A stretch of 19,744 bases of DNA from an uncultured Prevotella sp. (GCA_937895845.1 CALBLK010000016.1:1-19744); one strand, 5' to 3'; positions 1-7,755 are shown, numbered from the stretch's first letter. The notes: generated by a model not told the origin, from the letters alone. Numbers and translations: made by a program.

Positions 1-14
1 TTTTTGAAAAACTG

Positions 15-60
15 TTATTTTACGCTATCTTTCTAAGGGTGGGAAACTTCAGTAAAATAA
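15..60. repeat. 9-bp inverted repeat near left edge
   Basis: Bases 15-23 and 52-60 are perfect reverse complements (TTATTTTAC / GTAAAATAA) around a 28-base loop. On the minus strand the distal arm is followed by a short T run (positions 5-10 region). It could be a weak terminator for the operon ending at 160, or part of the leader of the next gene beyond the left edge. It is AT-only at most positions and may be chance. Confidence 0.25.
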
Positions 61-85
61 TCAAATAAAACCTCATCAGGCATGG

Positions 86-117
86 CAAAAATACAAATAA
101 AATCATGGAAACTCATA
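86..117 (-). promoter_or_regulatory. Possible Bacteroidota-type promoter facing off the left edge
   Basis: On the minus strand a TATTTTTG box (86-93) matches the TAnnTTTG -7 consensus of Bacteroidota. Twenty bases upstream lies TATG (114-117), three of four bases of the TTTG -33 box. It would start transcription near base 80, towards a gene outside the window. The -33 match is imperfect and no downstream gene can be seen, so this is tentative. The rest of 1-159 shows no supportable gene. Confidence 0.3.
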
Positions 118-159
118 TCTTTTGGAGGTATAAAGTGTATAATCTGCATAAAAACCACT

Positions 160-1299
160 CTACCTGCTTTCCATTACCATTTCAACAACATGGTTACGTT
201 TCACTCCGTCTTTGCACCGCTTAAGAAAAAGGAGGAGGCGGACACGCTGTCCCTTTGCAATCTTTTCCCTGTCTTCTTCGTTCAGAACTAAGAGTGAGAC
301 CGTCCCCTCCTTAGTCACAGTGCCCTCTGTGGTTGGTTTTATGGCTGTCTCAATGACATAGCGCAGAAAGCCATCCTTGCAATTAACAGCTAACACAAGG
401 GCCACATAAGTTCCAAAAGCCTTTCGCCCCTCAGTTCTGTCCAACACACCAAGGATTGCAGCTGATTTGAAATGGTCGCCATTGACAATAATTGGACAAA
501 ATAGCACAAAACAGCCTTGACGCACAATGATGTCGGCAGACACATACTCCTTGTTTGCAACAAAATGGCCGGATTTTGCATCATACACATGTATATAGCC
601 ACGAATTTCGTCAATTCTGTCCACATAACCCGTTTGGGTGGGGAAAGCATCAGCCATACGACGTCGGGCCTCGACAATCTCCGAAGCCTGCAATTTTCCA
701 TGTTCAGAAACACGTGTTAGCACCTCGTACATTTTTCCGCAGATTTCTGCTGGCTTACAAGGGAACAGCTGACTTCCAGCGATAAGTTCCAAGCCATTTG
801 CTGCAACAAGTTTTACAAGCAGATGCTGCTTCCGTTCAAACATTTTCACCGCATACATACTGACAACGGCTCCACTTCTGCCATGAATGCCGTTCTCTGG
901 GTGACGGAGGAGATATGACTGTACCGCATAGTCAACACGCCTCTTTAATGACTGCCCATACAGGCCAACAGTCCTGCACATGGCTTCTTCGCATAAATTT
1001 CTGCCATACCCCCACATTCGCAAGAACCGAACCAGTTGAAAATCTGTATATTCCTCGCTGATACTCACTGCCAGGTCAAGCATATACAAATGTATGCACG
1101 AGTGTGGGTCAATACGCATTTTCAGTCTCAGATAGACGACAAGCAGCATACGCGCCTCTTGCGAGCCTATCGTCTTATAGTGCTGTATAAGATACCTGTA
1201 TATAATCCAAACAGTCTCATTCGGATGACTGGCGGCATTAGACACCGAATCTATCAGTATCTCCCACGTAACGGGCAAAGGAGCATTGCCAGATGCCAT
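160..1299 (-). CDS. Unrecognised 379-residue cytoplasmic protein, last gene of the ftsY operon
   Basis: I do not recognise this protein. It has no signal peptide, lipobox or membrane segment, so it is probably cytoplasmic. Residues 10-130 look largely helical, with aromatic and Leu-rich stretches (WIIYRYLIQHY, FQLVRFLRMWGYG). Residues 140-310 look strand-rich, with a repeated pattern of short hydrophobic runs separated by Gly, and the segment GYVDRIDEIRGYIHVYD near 224-240 faintly recalls an OB or cold-shock-like barrel; that is only an impression. Nine cysteines include three pairs spaced five or six residues apart (103/108, 181/187, 263/268). The ATG at 1297-1299 begins 16 bases after the stop of the fimbrillin-like lipoprotein gene, so the two are very likely co-transcribed. 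Coding is intact, with ordinary codon use and no frameshift seen. Being real is near certain; its function is unknown. Confidence 0.8.
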   Translation of the reverse strand: MASGNAPLPVTWEILIDSVSNAASHPNETVWIIYRYLIQHYKTIGSQEARMLLVVYLRLKMRIDPHSCIHLYMLDLAVSISEEYTDFQLVRFLRMWGYGRNLCEEAMCRTVGLYGQSLKRRVDYAVQSYLLRHPENGIHGRSGAVVSMYAVKMFERKQHLLVKLVAANGLELIAGSQLFPCKPAEICGKMYEVLTRVSEHGKLQASEIVEARRRMADAFPTQTGYVDRIDEIRGYIHVYDAKSGHFVANKEYVSADIIVRQGCFVLFCPIIVNGDHFKSAAILGVLDRTEGRKAFGTYVALVLAVNCKDGFLRYVIETAIKPTTEGTVTKEGTVSLLVLNEEDREKIAKGQRVRLLLFLKRCKDGVKRNHVVEMVMESR

Positions 1300-1315
1300 G
1301 GCTGAAGCAGAGAAA

Positions 1316-2686
1316 TCAGACAGTTACATTTGAAACGGTGACATCCACAAAGCCGCGAAGATAAAAGCCTCGTATCTCTGTGGGGAGCCAATCATTGCTT
1401 CCTTTCATTATCTTGACACGAACTGTCCCATCATCGTTCATGTACAGGTAGAAATCAGACCCGACAAAAATATTGCGTTCAGCAGAATTAAACAATTCTA
1501 TTAGATTGTCATTTATTGCATCATAGTCATTCCGCAGTTGCTCCAGCTCGGCGGTGGTCATTAGCCGCCAGCCTTTCAAATCAGCAGTGTTGTATTTGGA
1601 GAGCCGAGCCTCAAGCGCAGCCTTGACAGCCTCATTGTCTGCATTCTCAGGAAATGCGTCAATCTTCTCGTGTGTCGGCTTCATCAAAGTCAGAGTGGTT
1701 GTGCCATTTCCGTTGTCCTTTGAGGCAAGCACATAGCAATCCAAATATCTATCCCCTACTGACGGCATCTCATCTGATGGGATATCAGGATTTGTGCTTC
1801 CCCCTCCCTCGTCTATATCAAAAGTGATATTTTTCTCACCTTCCCAGGCTGTCCCCTCCACATAACCCTCAAGTTGCACACCGACCGCGGCTGAGTATCG
1901 CCCCTTAATGTTCAACTTGTAATTTCCACTGATAATCTCACCACAAGCATAACTGTAGCTTTTCGTCTCCTGGTCTGTGACCATTTGCACCTTGACCGTC
2001 ATTTCGCCTGAAGATGGAAGACAATACACACCTTTTTCCATCTTCCATGTTTTGGACGCGCCATCTTTTATCAAGGACACTGTCTGCACGCCACTGCCAC
2101 CAAGATAGTCCCCGGTGACAGTAATTGCCTGGTGCAACGGTGCTATGGTTACAGACACTGCCTTGACGGATGACGGCACATTTTCAATGACTACCTCATT
2201 GATTAGCATCACTTTACGTTGCAGGGACAGCAACAAGGTATTCGTCTCACCGTCTGTCAGCGTTACTGTATGGTTGGCGGTCATTAAATCGGTATGCGCT
2301 TTTCCATCTTGCAAAGCTATGGAGGAGGAGGCCGTCGCCGCATCCTTAGACGGTAATAAGTAGCAGTCTGCATCTGCACCGGCAATGGCACAGACACGGT
2401 AAATACCCTCAAGAAGATTTATGGAAAACATAGAAGTGCCATTATTCACAGTGCTTACAGACACGCACTTTCCCGTTGTGTCAAACACATAGAAGCAAAT
2501 GGGATAACTGATTTCCTCCTCAGAAGTTACCTCTGAAGCACGCATAAGCACATCCAGCCGGCAAGGGCCACTCACTGTTTCTGCCTCAGGATTAGACGGA
2601 ACTGTGGCCTCATCCATAACATCGCGCGAACATGACAACAATATCCCAGAGAGAATAACACACAGGAGGTAGAATTTCCATTTCAT
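1316..2686 (-). CDS. Fimbrillin-like (FimB/Mfa2-type) surface lipoprotein
   Basis: A 456-residue exported lipoprotein. The N-terminus MKWKFYLL..GILLSC is a type II signal peptide with lipobox LLSC and lipidated Cys19. Residues 40-290 resemble the FimB/Mfa2 and fimbrillin-type proteins of Bacteroidales: a strand starting with polar lipoprotein spacer, a segment FYVFDTTGKCV (65-75), a strand pair ending EGIYRVCAIAG (93-103), and a second Ig-like half ending in GNYKLNIKGRYS (254-265). A Gly/Ser/Pro linker (294-308) leads to a C-terminal part (310-456) with GWRLMTTAELEQLR (372-385), which resembles the WRLP-T-AE motif of FISUMP/Lcl-type domains. Family members anchor or make up thin surface fimbriae; a role in adhesion is inference. 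It lies 21 bases after the HU-LysM gene and 16 bases before an unknown gene. No other fimbrial genes are next to it, so it may be a stand-alone surface lipoprotein. Confidence 0.7.
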   Translation of the reverse strand: MKWKFYLLCVILSGILLSCSRDVMDEATVPSNPEAETVSGPCRLDVLMRASEVTSEEEISYPICFYVFDTTGKCVSVSTVNNGTSMFSINLLEGIYRVCAIAGADADCYLLPSKDAATASSSIALQDGKAHTDLMTANHTVTLTDGETNTLLLSLQRKVMLINEVVIENVPSSVKAVSVTIAPLHQAITVTGDYLGGSGVQTVSLIKDGASKTWKMEKGVYCLPSSGEMTVKVQMVTDQETKSYSYACGEIISGNYKLNIKGRYSAAVGVQLEGYVEGTAWEGEKNITFDIDEGGGSTNPDIPSDEMPSVGDRYLDCYVLASKDNGNGTTTLTLMKPTHEKIDAFPENADNEAVKAALEARLSKYNTADLKGWRLMTTAELEQLRNDYDAINDNLIELFNSAERNIFVGSDFYLYMNDDGTVRVKIMKGSNDWLPTEIRGFYLRGFVDVTVSNVTV

Positions 2687-2707
2687 AATCTATGTCTTTT
2701 ATTTGTT

Positions 2708-3907
2708 CTACTTATTCTTCTTTTTCTTCAACTCCAGCCTAGGTATGTGGATTTTCTGACCTTCTTGCAGCACATCCCCGGAATTCAGGCCATTATAGGC
2801 CTCTATATAACAATCCATACCCTCACCAAATATACGGCGTGAGATACGTTGCAAGGTCTCGCCTTTCTTAACTGTAACCGTTTGCATAGTCCCCACAATC
2901 CGATAAGCCCCGGTACGCACCCTGTCGTCCATAGCCTCATATTTAGAGGATATATTTTTTTCCTCTTTTTTCTTAGCCTTGGCAGAGGTGGCTTGAGATG
3001 CACTGGCTAAAGCCATGGTATCATGCCGTCCTATAACAGAATCTCTATTAACCGGCTTGGCAACGACTCTTGTTTTTATTGCCGCGGTGTTTGGCTGTGC
3101 TATTGGCGGAACAGTCTGACGGACTCTGGACATCTCCATATAGGCATAGCGGTAGCCGCCATAGGCAGCGACAGTCAGTAACACAAAGACGAGCAAGATG
3201 CCACACATCCATAAAAAAGCAGAGGCATGCTTCCCTGTCACTTCACGTTCATCATCTGTTTCATTAGCAGAAGATGTTGGCACTACTGCATTATGTCTAC
3301 CATCGTTTGTCACTTCCACATTTCGTATTCCTCTCAATTCATGTTCTTCTGTGGAAGCATTAGTCTGTGAACGGTCAATTTCTTTCCCTGAAGGGTGCTT
3401 GTCATCCACATCAGCGTGGGCTGAAGAGCCACTCTTTTCCTCGCTATCCACAGCAAGAATTCGAGTTTTCCATTCATTGGCATCTTTTCCAGCACTTGTA
3501 TCTGCACTATTTGAAGAAACAGTTAGTTCATCTGCTAACTTTTTGTCCTCATTATCCGTTGTACCTGGCATGTCATCAAAATCAACACCGTCATTGAGCA
3601 CAACGGTCTCGAACTGTGAAAAGGGCTTGTTTACCAGCTCTTTCATCGTGCTGTCTGGTGTAAATGTTATCTTTGAATGACCATCAATCGTTACGCGTTC
3701 TCCAGTATTGACGTTTACGCTCTCACGAGCCTCTACACCAATAATTTTGAATGTACCCAAACCTCGAACCTTGACTATCTGGTCGGCTGTCAGCCCTTCC
3801 TTAACGACATCAAACACTGCCGTAACAAATGAAGTTGCTTCCTTTGGCGACAATCCATTTTTTTGAACCAAGACACCTGCCAAATCATTTATTGTAAGTC
3901 TGCCCAT
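2708..3907 (-). CDS. HU DNA-binding domain fused to a membrane segment and a LysM domain
   Basis: A 399-residue protein in four parts. Residues 1-95 are an HU/IHF-type domain, with GLGTFKIIGVEARESVNVNTGE (50-70 region) matching the core GxGTF..R..NPxTGE pattern, except that the arm-tip Pro of NP is replaced (NVNTGE). Residues 100-225 are an acidic, Ser/Thr-rich linker of low complexity. Residues 228-252 form one clear transmembrane helix (FLWMCGILLVFVLLTVAAYGGY). Residues 254-340 are a basic linker, and 343-390 are a LysM domain (VTVKKGETLQRISRRIFG .. YNGLNSGDVLQEGQKIHIP). HU binds DNA and LysM binds peptidoglycan, so the likely topology is N-terminus in the cytoplasm and C-terminus in the periplasm; this is inference, and flanking charges do not settle it. 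The ATG follows the stop of the preceding HU gene by one base (TGAtATG), suggesting translational coupling. Confidence 0.88.
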   Translation of the reverse strand: MGRLTINDLAGVLVQKNGLSPKEATSFVTAVFDVVKEGLTADQIVKVRGLGTFKIIGVEARESVNVNTGERVTIDGHSKITFTPDSTMKELVNKPFSQFETVVLNDGVDFDDMPGTTDNEDKKLADELTVSSNSADTSAGKDANEWKTRILAVDSEEKSGSSAHADVDDKHPSGKEIDRSQTNASTEEHELRGIRNVEVTNDGRHNAVVPTSSANETDDEREVTGKHASAFLWMCGILLVFVLLTVAAYGGYRYAYMEMSRVRQTVPPIAQPNTAAIKTRVVAKPVNRDSVIGRHDTMALASASQATSAKAKKKEEKNISSKYEAMDDRVRTGAYRIVGTMQTVTVKKGETLQRISRRIFGEGMDCYIEAYNGLNSGDVLQEGQKIHIPRLELKKKKNK

Positions 3908-3908
3908 A

Positions 3909-4196
3909 TCAGTGCGCTCCCCCTTTCTTTATTTCCTCCTTCCAGGATGGGCTTGGTCGGAATCCAAGGACAAGTTTAGGCGGCACCAACATTCGCTGTT
4001 GGGTAGACGGATTCACTATTATGCGCTCCATCTTTTTTTTCACCTCGAATGTGCCAATCCCCGGGACTACGACAGCATTGCCCTCTTGAAATCGGTCACT
4101 CATCGTATTCATCAAATTGTTCACCATCTTCTGGGTATCTGTTTGAGAATAGCCCATCTTTCGAGACAACTCCAATATAAATTCTTTGTTGTTCAT
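3909..4196 (-). CDS. HU family DNA-binding protein
   Basis: A 95-residue small nucleoid protein of the HU/IHF family, close to the usual 90-100 residues. The helical N-half (NKEFILELSRKMGYSQTDTQKMVNNL) is followed by the dimer core VPGIGTFEVKKK and an arm IIVNPSTQQRMLVPP, in which the DNA-intercalating Pro of the NP pair is kept. A basic tail follows (SWKEEIKKGG). It should bind and bend DNA as a dimer in the nucleoid. It lies 14 bases after rimO and one base before the HU-LysM gene, whose HU domain lacks that arm Pro. The two neighbours could form a heterodimer, in the way HupA/HupB or IHF subunits do; that is inference. Bacteroidales genomes carry many HU paralogues, so a specific gene name is not justified. 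Confidence 0.92.
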   Translation of the reverse strand: MNNKEFILELSRKMGYSQTDTQKMVNNLMNTMSDRFQEGNAVVVPGIGTFEVKKKMERIIVNPSTQQRMLVPPKLVLGFRPSPSWKEEIKKGGAH

Positions 4197-4210
4197 TATA
4201 AACAGGTGTT

Positions 4211-5512
4211 CTAAATTACTACCATACCATACAGGTCAAAGTCATCTGAGGCGGTAATCGTTACGTCATAAAAACAGCCAACCTGTAACTCTTTGCCATT
4301 TCGTTCAATCAGAACCTCTGGGTCAACCTCAGGAGAGCTGTATTCTGACCGCCCGACATAGTAATCACCCTCAACACGGTCAATGACCACACAAAGGGTC
4401 TGTCCAACCTTTGCGGTCTGCACCTCACCGCTTATTTGCTGCTGCAAGGCCATCAGTTCAGAGAGGCGCCGCCGCTTTACTGCAGCCGGAACATCATCAG
4501 CATAAAGTGTGGCAGACGGGGTGCCATCTTCTTCAGAATATACAAAGCCCCCCATACGTTCAAAACGTGCCCACCGGACAAACTCCTTTAACTCTTCGAA
4601 ATCCTCATCCGTCTCTCCGGGGAAGCCAACCATTAGCGTTGTGCGCAGATGTATGCCAGGAACCTCGCGGCGCAGACGTCTCACAAGCTCATAGGTCTCA
4701 GCCTTGGTGAAATGGCGCTGCATTCGTTTCAACACATTGTCAGAGACATGCTGCAAGGCAATGTCAAGATAATTACATACATTGGAGTTATTGCGGATGA
4801 CATGAAGCAAATCCCAAGGGAAATGGGAAGGATAGGCATAATGCAGACGTATCCAGCGGACACCAGGAATATTCGCCATTGCAGACACCAAATCTGCGAT
4901 ATGCTGATGGCCGTCTACATCAACACCGTAATAAGTCAGTTCCTGGGCTATCACCTGAAACTCGGTTGTGCCGTGGGCCACAAGCTCTCTCATTTCATCA
5001 AGAATCTCCCTCTGAGGGCGACTTATATGGCGACCCGTCATGATGGGTATGGCACAGTAGGCACAATGGCGATCACACCCCTCACTGATTTTTATATAGG
5101 CATAATGGTGAGGAGTTGTAAGATGGCGCGGACCTGTACAGCTTTCCAACTGTGGATGTCCTAAATCCGTCAGCAACTGCTTGTAATTGAACTTGCCATA
5201 AAACTTGTCCACCTGAGGAATCTCTGCTTTCAGTTCTTCCTGATAACGCTGCGACAGACATCCCATGACATACAGCTGCTTGATACGCCCTTCGTCCTTG
5301 GCCTGCGCAAGTTCCAAAATGGCATTTATGCTCTCCTGCTTGGCATCCTCTATAAAACCACAGGTATTGATGACAACAATGTCTCCCTGTGGATTTTCGC
5401 TATCATGAGTGCAGTGGTATCCATTTCGTTCAAACATACTCATGAGGGTCTCGCTGTCAACAAGATTTTTGGAGCACCCCATGGTAATAAAGTCAATTGT
5501 CTTATTCTTCAA
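4211..5512 (-). CDS. rimO: Ribosomal protein S12 methylthiotransferase RimO
   Basis: A 433-residue radical-SAM enzyme that adds a methylthio group to the conserved Asp of ribosomal protein S12, using two 4Fe-4S clusters. The N-terminal UPF0004 domain carries the auxiliary cluster ligands Cys13 (GCSKNLVDSE), Cys51 (NTCGFI) and Cys85 (MGCLSQ). The radical-SAM cluster ligands are Cys146, Cys150 and Cys153 (CDRHCAYCAIP). A C-terminal TRAM domain covers about 365-433. GCSKNLVDSE and the length separate it from MiaB. The start codon appears to be TTG at 5510-5512: an in-frame stop lies six codons upstream, and the only nearby ATG (5480-5482) would remove the first strand KNKTIDFIT, which is conserved in the family. 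It lies 53 bases after ftsY and 14 bases before the HU gene. Confidence 0.96.
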   Translation of the reverse strand: MKNKTIDFITMGCSKNLVDSETLMSMFERNGYHCTHDSENPQGDIVVINTCGFIEDAKQESINAILELAQAKDEGRIKQLYVMGCLSQRYQEELKAEIPQVDKFYGKFNYKQLLTDLGHPQLESCTGPRHLTTPHHYAYIKISEGCDRHCAYCAIPIMTGRHISRPQREILDEMRELVAHGTTEFQVIAQELTYYGVDVDGHQHIADLVSAMANIPGVRWIRLHYAYPSHFPWDLLHVIRNNSNVCNYLDIALQHVSDNVLKRMQRHFTKAETYELVRRLRREVPGIHLRTTLMVGFPGETDEDFEELKEFVRWARFERMGGFVYSEEDGTPSATLYADDVPAAVKRRRLSELMALQQQISGEVQTAKVGQTLCVVIDRVEGDYYVGRSEYSSPEVDPEVLIERNGKELQVGCFYDVTITASDDFDLYGMVVI

Positions 5513-5565
5513 TTTCCGCTTATGAGATTAATTAAGAACTAAATTTCTTTTCTCGGCAGCAAATG

Positions 5566-6519
5566 TCATGCTCCAAACAAGGAATCAACAAACTGTCGTT
5601 TGTTAAACAGCTGCAAATCCTCCACTCCTTCACCAAGCCCAATATATTTCACGGGTACCTTGAGTTGATCACTGATGCCAATAACAACGCCTCCCTTGGC
5701 CGTTCCATCAAGCTTGGTGATGGCAAGCGATGTGATTTTAGTGACAGCTGCAAACTGACGTGCCTGTTCAAAGGCATTTTGGCCTGTGCTTCCGTCCAGC
5801 ACAAGCATCACTTCGTCAGGAGCCTGTGGAAACACTTTTTTCATCACATCCTTGATTTTCTTGAGTTCGTTCATCAGCCCAATCTTGTTATGGAGACGCC
5901 CGGCAGTATCTATCAGTACCACGTCAGCTCCATTCGCTTTGGCACTGTTTAACGTATCAAAAGCTACCGACGCCGGATCACTTCCCATCTGCTGTTTAAC
6001 CACAGGTACACCGACACGTTCACCCCAAATACAGAGTTGTTCAACCGCTGCTGCACGGAATGTGTCAGCCGCACCCAGATACACTTTTTTCCCAGCGTGT
6101 TTAAACTGCCAGGCGAGTTTGCCAATAGTCGTAGTCTTCCCAACACCATTAACCCCAACGACAAGGATTACGTATGGCGTGTGGTCAGTGGGAAGGTCCC
6201 AGTTGTCATTGTCATCACTGTTGTTCTCGGCAAGAAGAGAGGCTGTCTCGTCACGCAGAATCCCATTCAGCTCTGATGTGCTGACATACTTGTCGCGTGC
6301 TACACGCTCCTGTATCCGCCGAATGATTTTCAACGTTGTGTCAACGCCCACGTCACTGGTAATCAAGACCTCCTCCAGATTGTCAAGTACATCATCGTCA
6401 ACTTTGGACTTGCCTACCACGGCCCGTGCCAGTTTATCAAACACACTTGACTTGGTTTTCTCTAGTCCCTTGTCAAGCGTTTCCTTTTTATTCTTTGTGA
6501 AAAGTCCAAATATTCCCAT
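5566..6519 (-). CDS. ftsY: Signal recognition particle receptor FtsY
   Basis: A 317-residue SRP GTPase that docks SRP-ribosome complexes at the inner membrane. A short N-terminal part (MGIFGLFTKNKKETLDKGL..) replaces the long acidic A domain of the E. coli protein; its first residues could form a small amphipathic membrane-binding element. The N domain covers about 20-100. The G domain has the P-loop GVNGVGKTTT (122-131), DTFRAAA (152-158), DTAGR (204-208), TKLDGTAKGG (268-277) and GLGE (294-297) followed by DLQLF. FtsY rather than Ffh is shown by the absence of an M domain and by the YIGLGEGVEDLQLF ending. The ATG lies two bases after the stop of the kinase gene, and rimO follows after 53 bases. 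Synteny of ftsY and rimO is, to my knowledge, common in Bacteroidales. Confidence 0.97.
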   Translation of the reverse strand: MGIFGLFTKNKKETLDKGLEKTKSSVFDKLARAVVGKSKVDDDVLDNLEEVLITSDVGVDTTLKIIRRIQERVARDKYVSTSELNGILRDETASLLAENNSDDNDNWDLPTDHTPYVILVVGVNGVGKTTTIGKLAWQFKHAGKKVYLGAADTFRAAAVEQLCIWGERVGVPVVKQQMGSDPASVAFDTLNSAKANGADVVLIDTAGRLHNKIGLMNELKKIKDVMKKVFPQAPDEVMLVLDGSTGQNAFEQARQFAAVTKITSLAITKLDGTAKGGVVIGISDQLKVPVKYIGLGEGVEDLQLFNKRQFVDSLFGA

Positions 6520-6521
6520 AT

Positions 6522-7670
6522 TTACTGATTATCTTTTTTCAATGGCACATACACATTGAATGTGCTACCTTCGCCAAGCACAGACTCAACCGACACATGA
6601 CCACCATTTTTCTCAGCGAAGTCCTTACAGAGCTGTAAGCCAAGACCACTACCCTCTTCGTTGGCTGTTCCGTATGTCGTTTTTCCATCATTGAAAAGAC
6701 CTTTGATACGGTCTTCGCTGATGCCTACACCATGGTCACGCACACTGATTTTCGCCATTTCACCTTCGTCGCCGATGATAATGTCAACACTGCTGCCCTC
6801 ATGGCTGAACTTAATGGCATTGCTAATGAAGTTGCGGATAACAGTCTTCAGCATATCCTTGTCAGCCCTCACCACAAGAGCGGTGTCACTCTCAAAATTC
6901 AAGTGAATCTTCTTGGTCTCGGCAATCATTATGAAGATATCCATAACTCCCGAAACGACCTCGTTGAGGTCAAAATCTTGCAACGCCACATTAAGGCGCC
7001 CCGTCTGGCTCTTAGTCCATTTCAGAAGGTTGTCAAGCAAATCATGCGCTTCTTCTGATTCCCGGTTGGCTTTGTCAATCAAGTCAAACAATTCAGGACC
7101 AATTACCTTAGGAGAGATTGCATTGACCAAAAGGTTAAGCACCATGCGAATACTTGCCATCGGAGAACGAAGGTCATGCGCTATTACTGAATACATTTTG
7201 TCACGGTTGCTGATAGTCCGTTTGAGTTCCTCGTTCTGCTTTACTATAATGCGCTTGGCTGCTACCAAAGAGATTTCGTGCATTACGCGCATAATCAGTT
7301 CCTCCTTATTGAATGGCTTGGTAAGGAAATCATTTCCCCCAACCTGAAAGCCATGTACCAAGTCGGCTGGATTGTTCAGAGCTGTCAGGAAAATAACAGG
7401 AATCTCTGCGGTCACCGGGTCTTTACGCAATTCCACACAAGTGTCGAGCCCCGAGATATCTGGCATCATTACATCAAGGAGTATCAAGTCGGGGTGTTCG
7501 GTCTTGGCCTTTTCAAGGCAAGAGGTGCCATTGTTGCAAGTAATTACTTGAAATTTTTCATTGGTTAGCAACACTTTCAGTAACAGCACGTTGCTGACCA
7601 CATCATCTACCACCAAGATTTTATAGTCACTCCGGTTGATTTTCGACTCAAAAGTCTCTCCAAATTCCAT
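6522..7670 (-). CDS. Soluble receiver-histidine kinase (response regulator fused to HisKA/HATPase)
   Basis: A 382-residue cytoplasmic signalling protein with the receiver first. The REC domain (15-130) keeps the acid pair D22-D23, phospho-acceptor Asp66 (LLDVMMP), Thr96 and Lys118 (TKPF). A short coiled coil leads to HisKA with phospho-acceptor His165 (SVIAHDLRSP), then an HATPase with N box around N284 (RNFISNAIKF), DHGVGI (312-317) and GSGLGL (340-345). No membrane segment and no separate output domain are seen, so it probably passes phosphate from or to another protein; the ligand is unknown. The start is set at ATG 7668-7670: the longer frame begins with TTG at 7697, which overlaps the -7 box of the promoter. 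It is the first gene of the unit leading to ftsY, two bases away. Confidence 0.9.
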   Translation of the reverse strand: MEFGETFESKINRSDYKILVVDDVVSNVLLLKVLLTNEKFQVITCNNGTSCLEKAKTEHPDLILLDVMMPDISGLDTCVELRKDPVTAEIPVIFLTALNNPADLVHGFQVGGNDFLTKPFNKEELIMRVMHEISLVAAKRIIVKQNEELKRTISNRDKMYSVIAHDLRSPMASIRMVLNLLVNAISPKVIGPELFDLIDKANRESEEAHDLLDNLLKWTKSQTGRLNVALQDFDLNEVVSGVMDIFIMIAETKKIHLNFESDTALVVRADKDMLKTVIRNFISNAIKFSHEGSSVDIIIGDEGEMAKISVRDHGVGISEDRIKGLFNDGKTTYGTANEEGSGLGLQLCKDFAEKNGGHVSVESVLGEGSTFNVYVPLKKDNQ

Positions 7671-7694
7671 AGTATTGGCATTGTTTGAATGTTG

Positions 7695-7726
7695 CAAATA
7701 TACGCCTAATCTTTTATAATACCAAA
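7695..7726 (-). promoter_or_regulatory. Bacteroidota-type promoter for the kinase-ftsY-rimO operon
   Basis: On the minus strand TTTG (7723-7726) is followed by exactly 20 bases and TATATTTG (7695-7702), a full match to the TTTG / TAnnTTTG promoter consensus of Bacteroidota. The predicted start of transcription is near 7688, about 18 bases before the kinase ATG at 7670. It lies in the 85-base gap between carB and the kinase. I see no convincing terminator for carB in that gap, so read-through from carB is possible. Confidence 0.75.
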
Positions 7727-7755
7727 TTTCAAGAATGAAAATTCAACTCACTATT

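Noticed and set aside
20..83. Short peptides of 16 and 18 codons near the left edge, minus strand
   Set aside because: Their ATGs lie at or close to the predicted start of transcription, and neither has supporting evidence; too short to call as leader peptides.
5786..6559. Open frame of 257 codons on the plus strand
   Set aside because: It is antisense to ftsY, very rich in Ser and Thr, and shows no family pattern.
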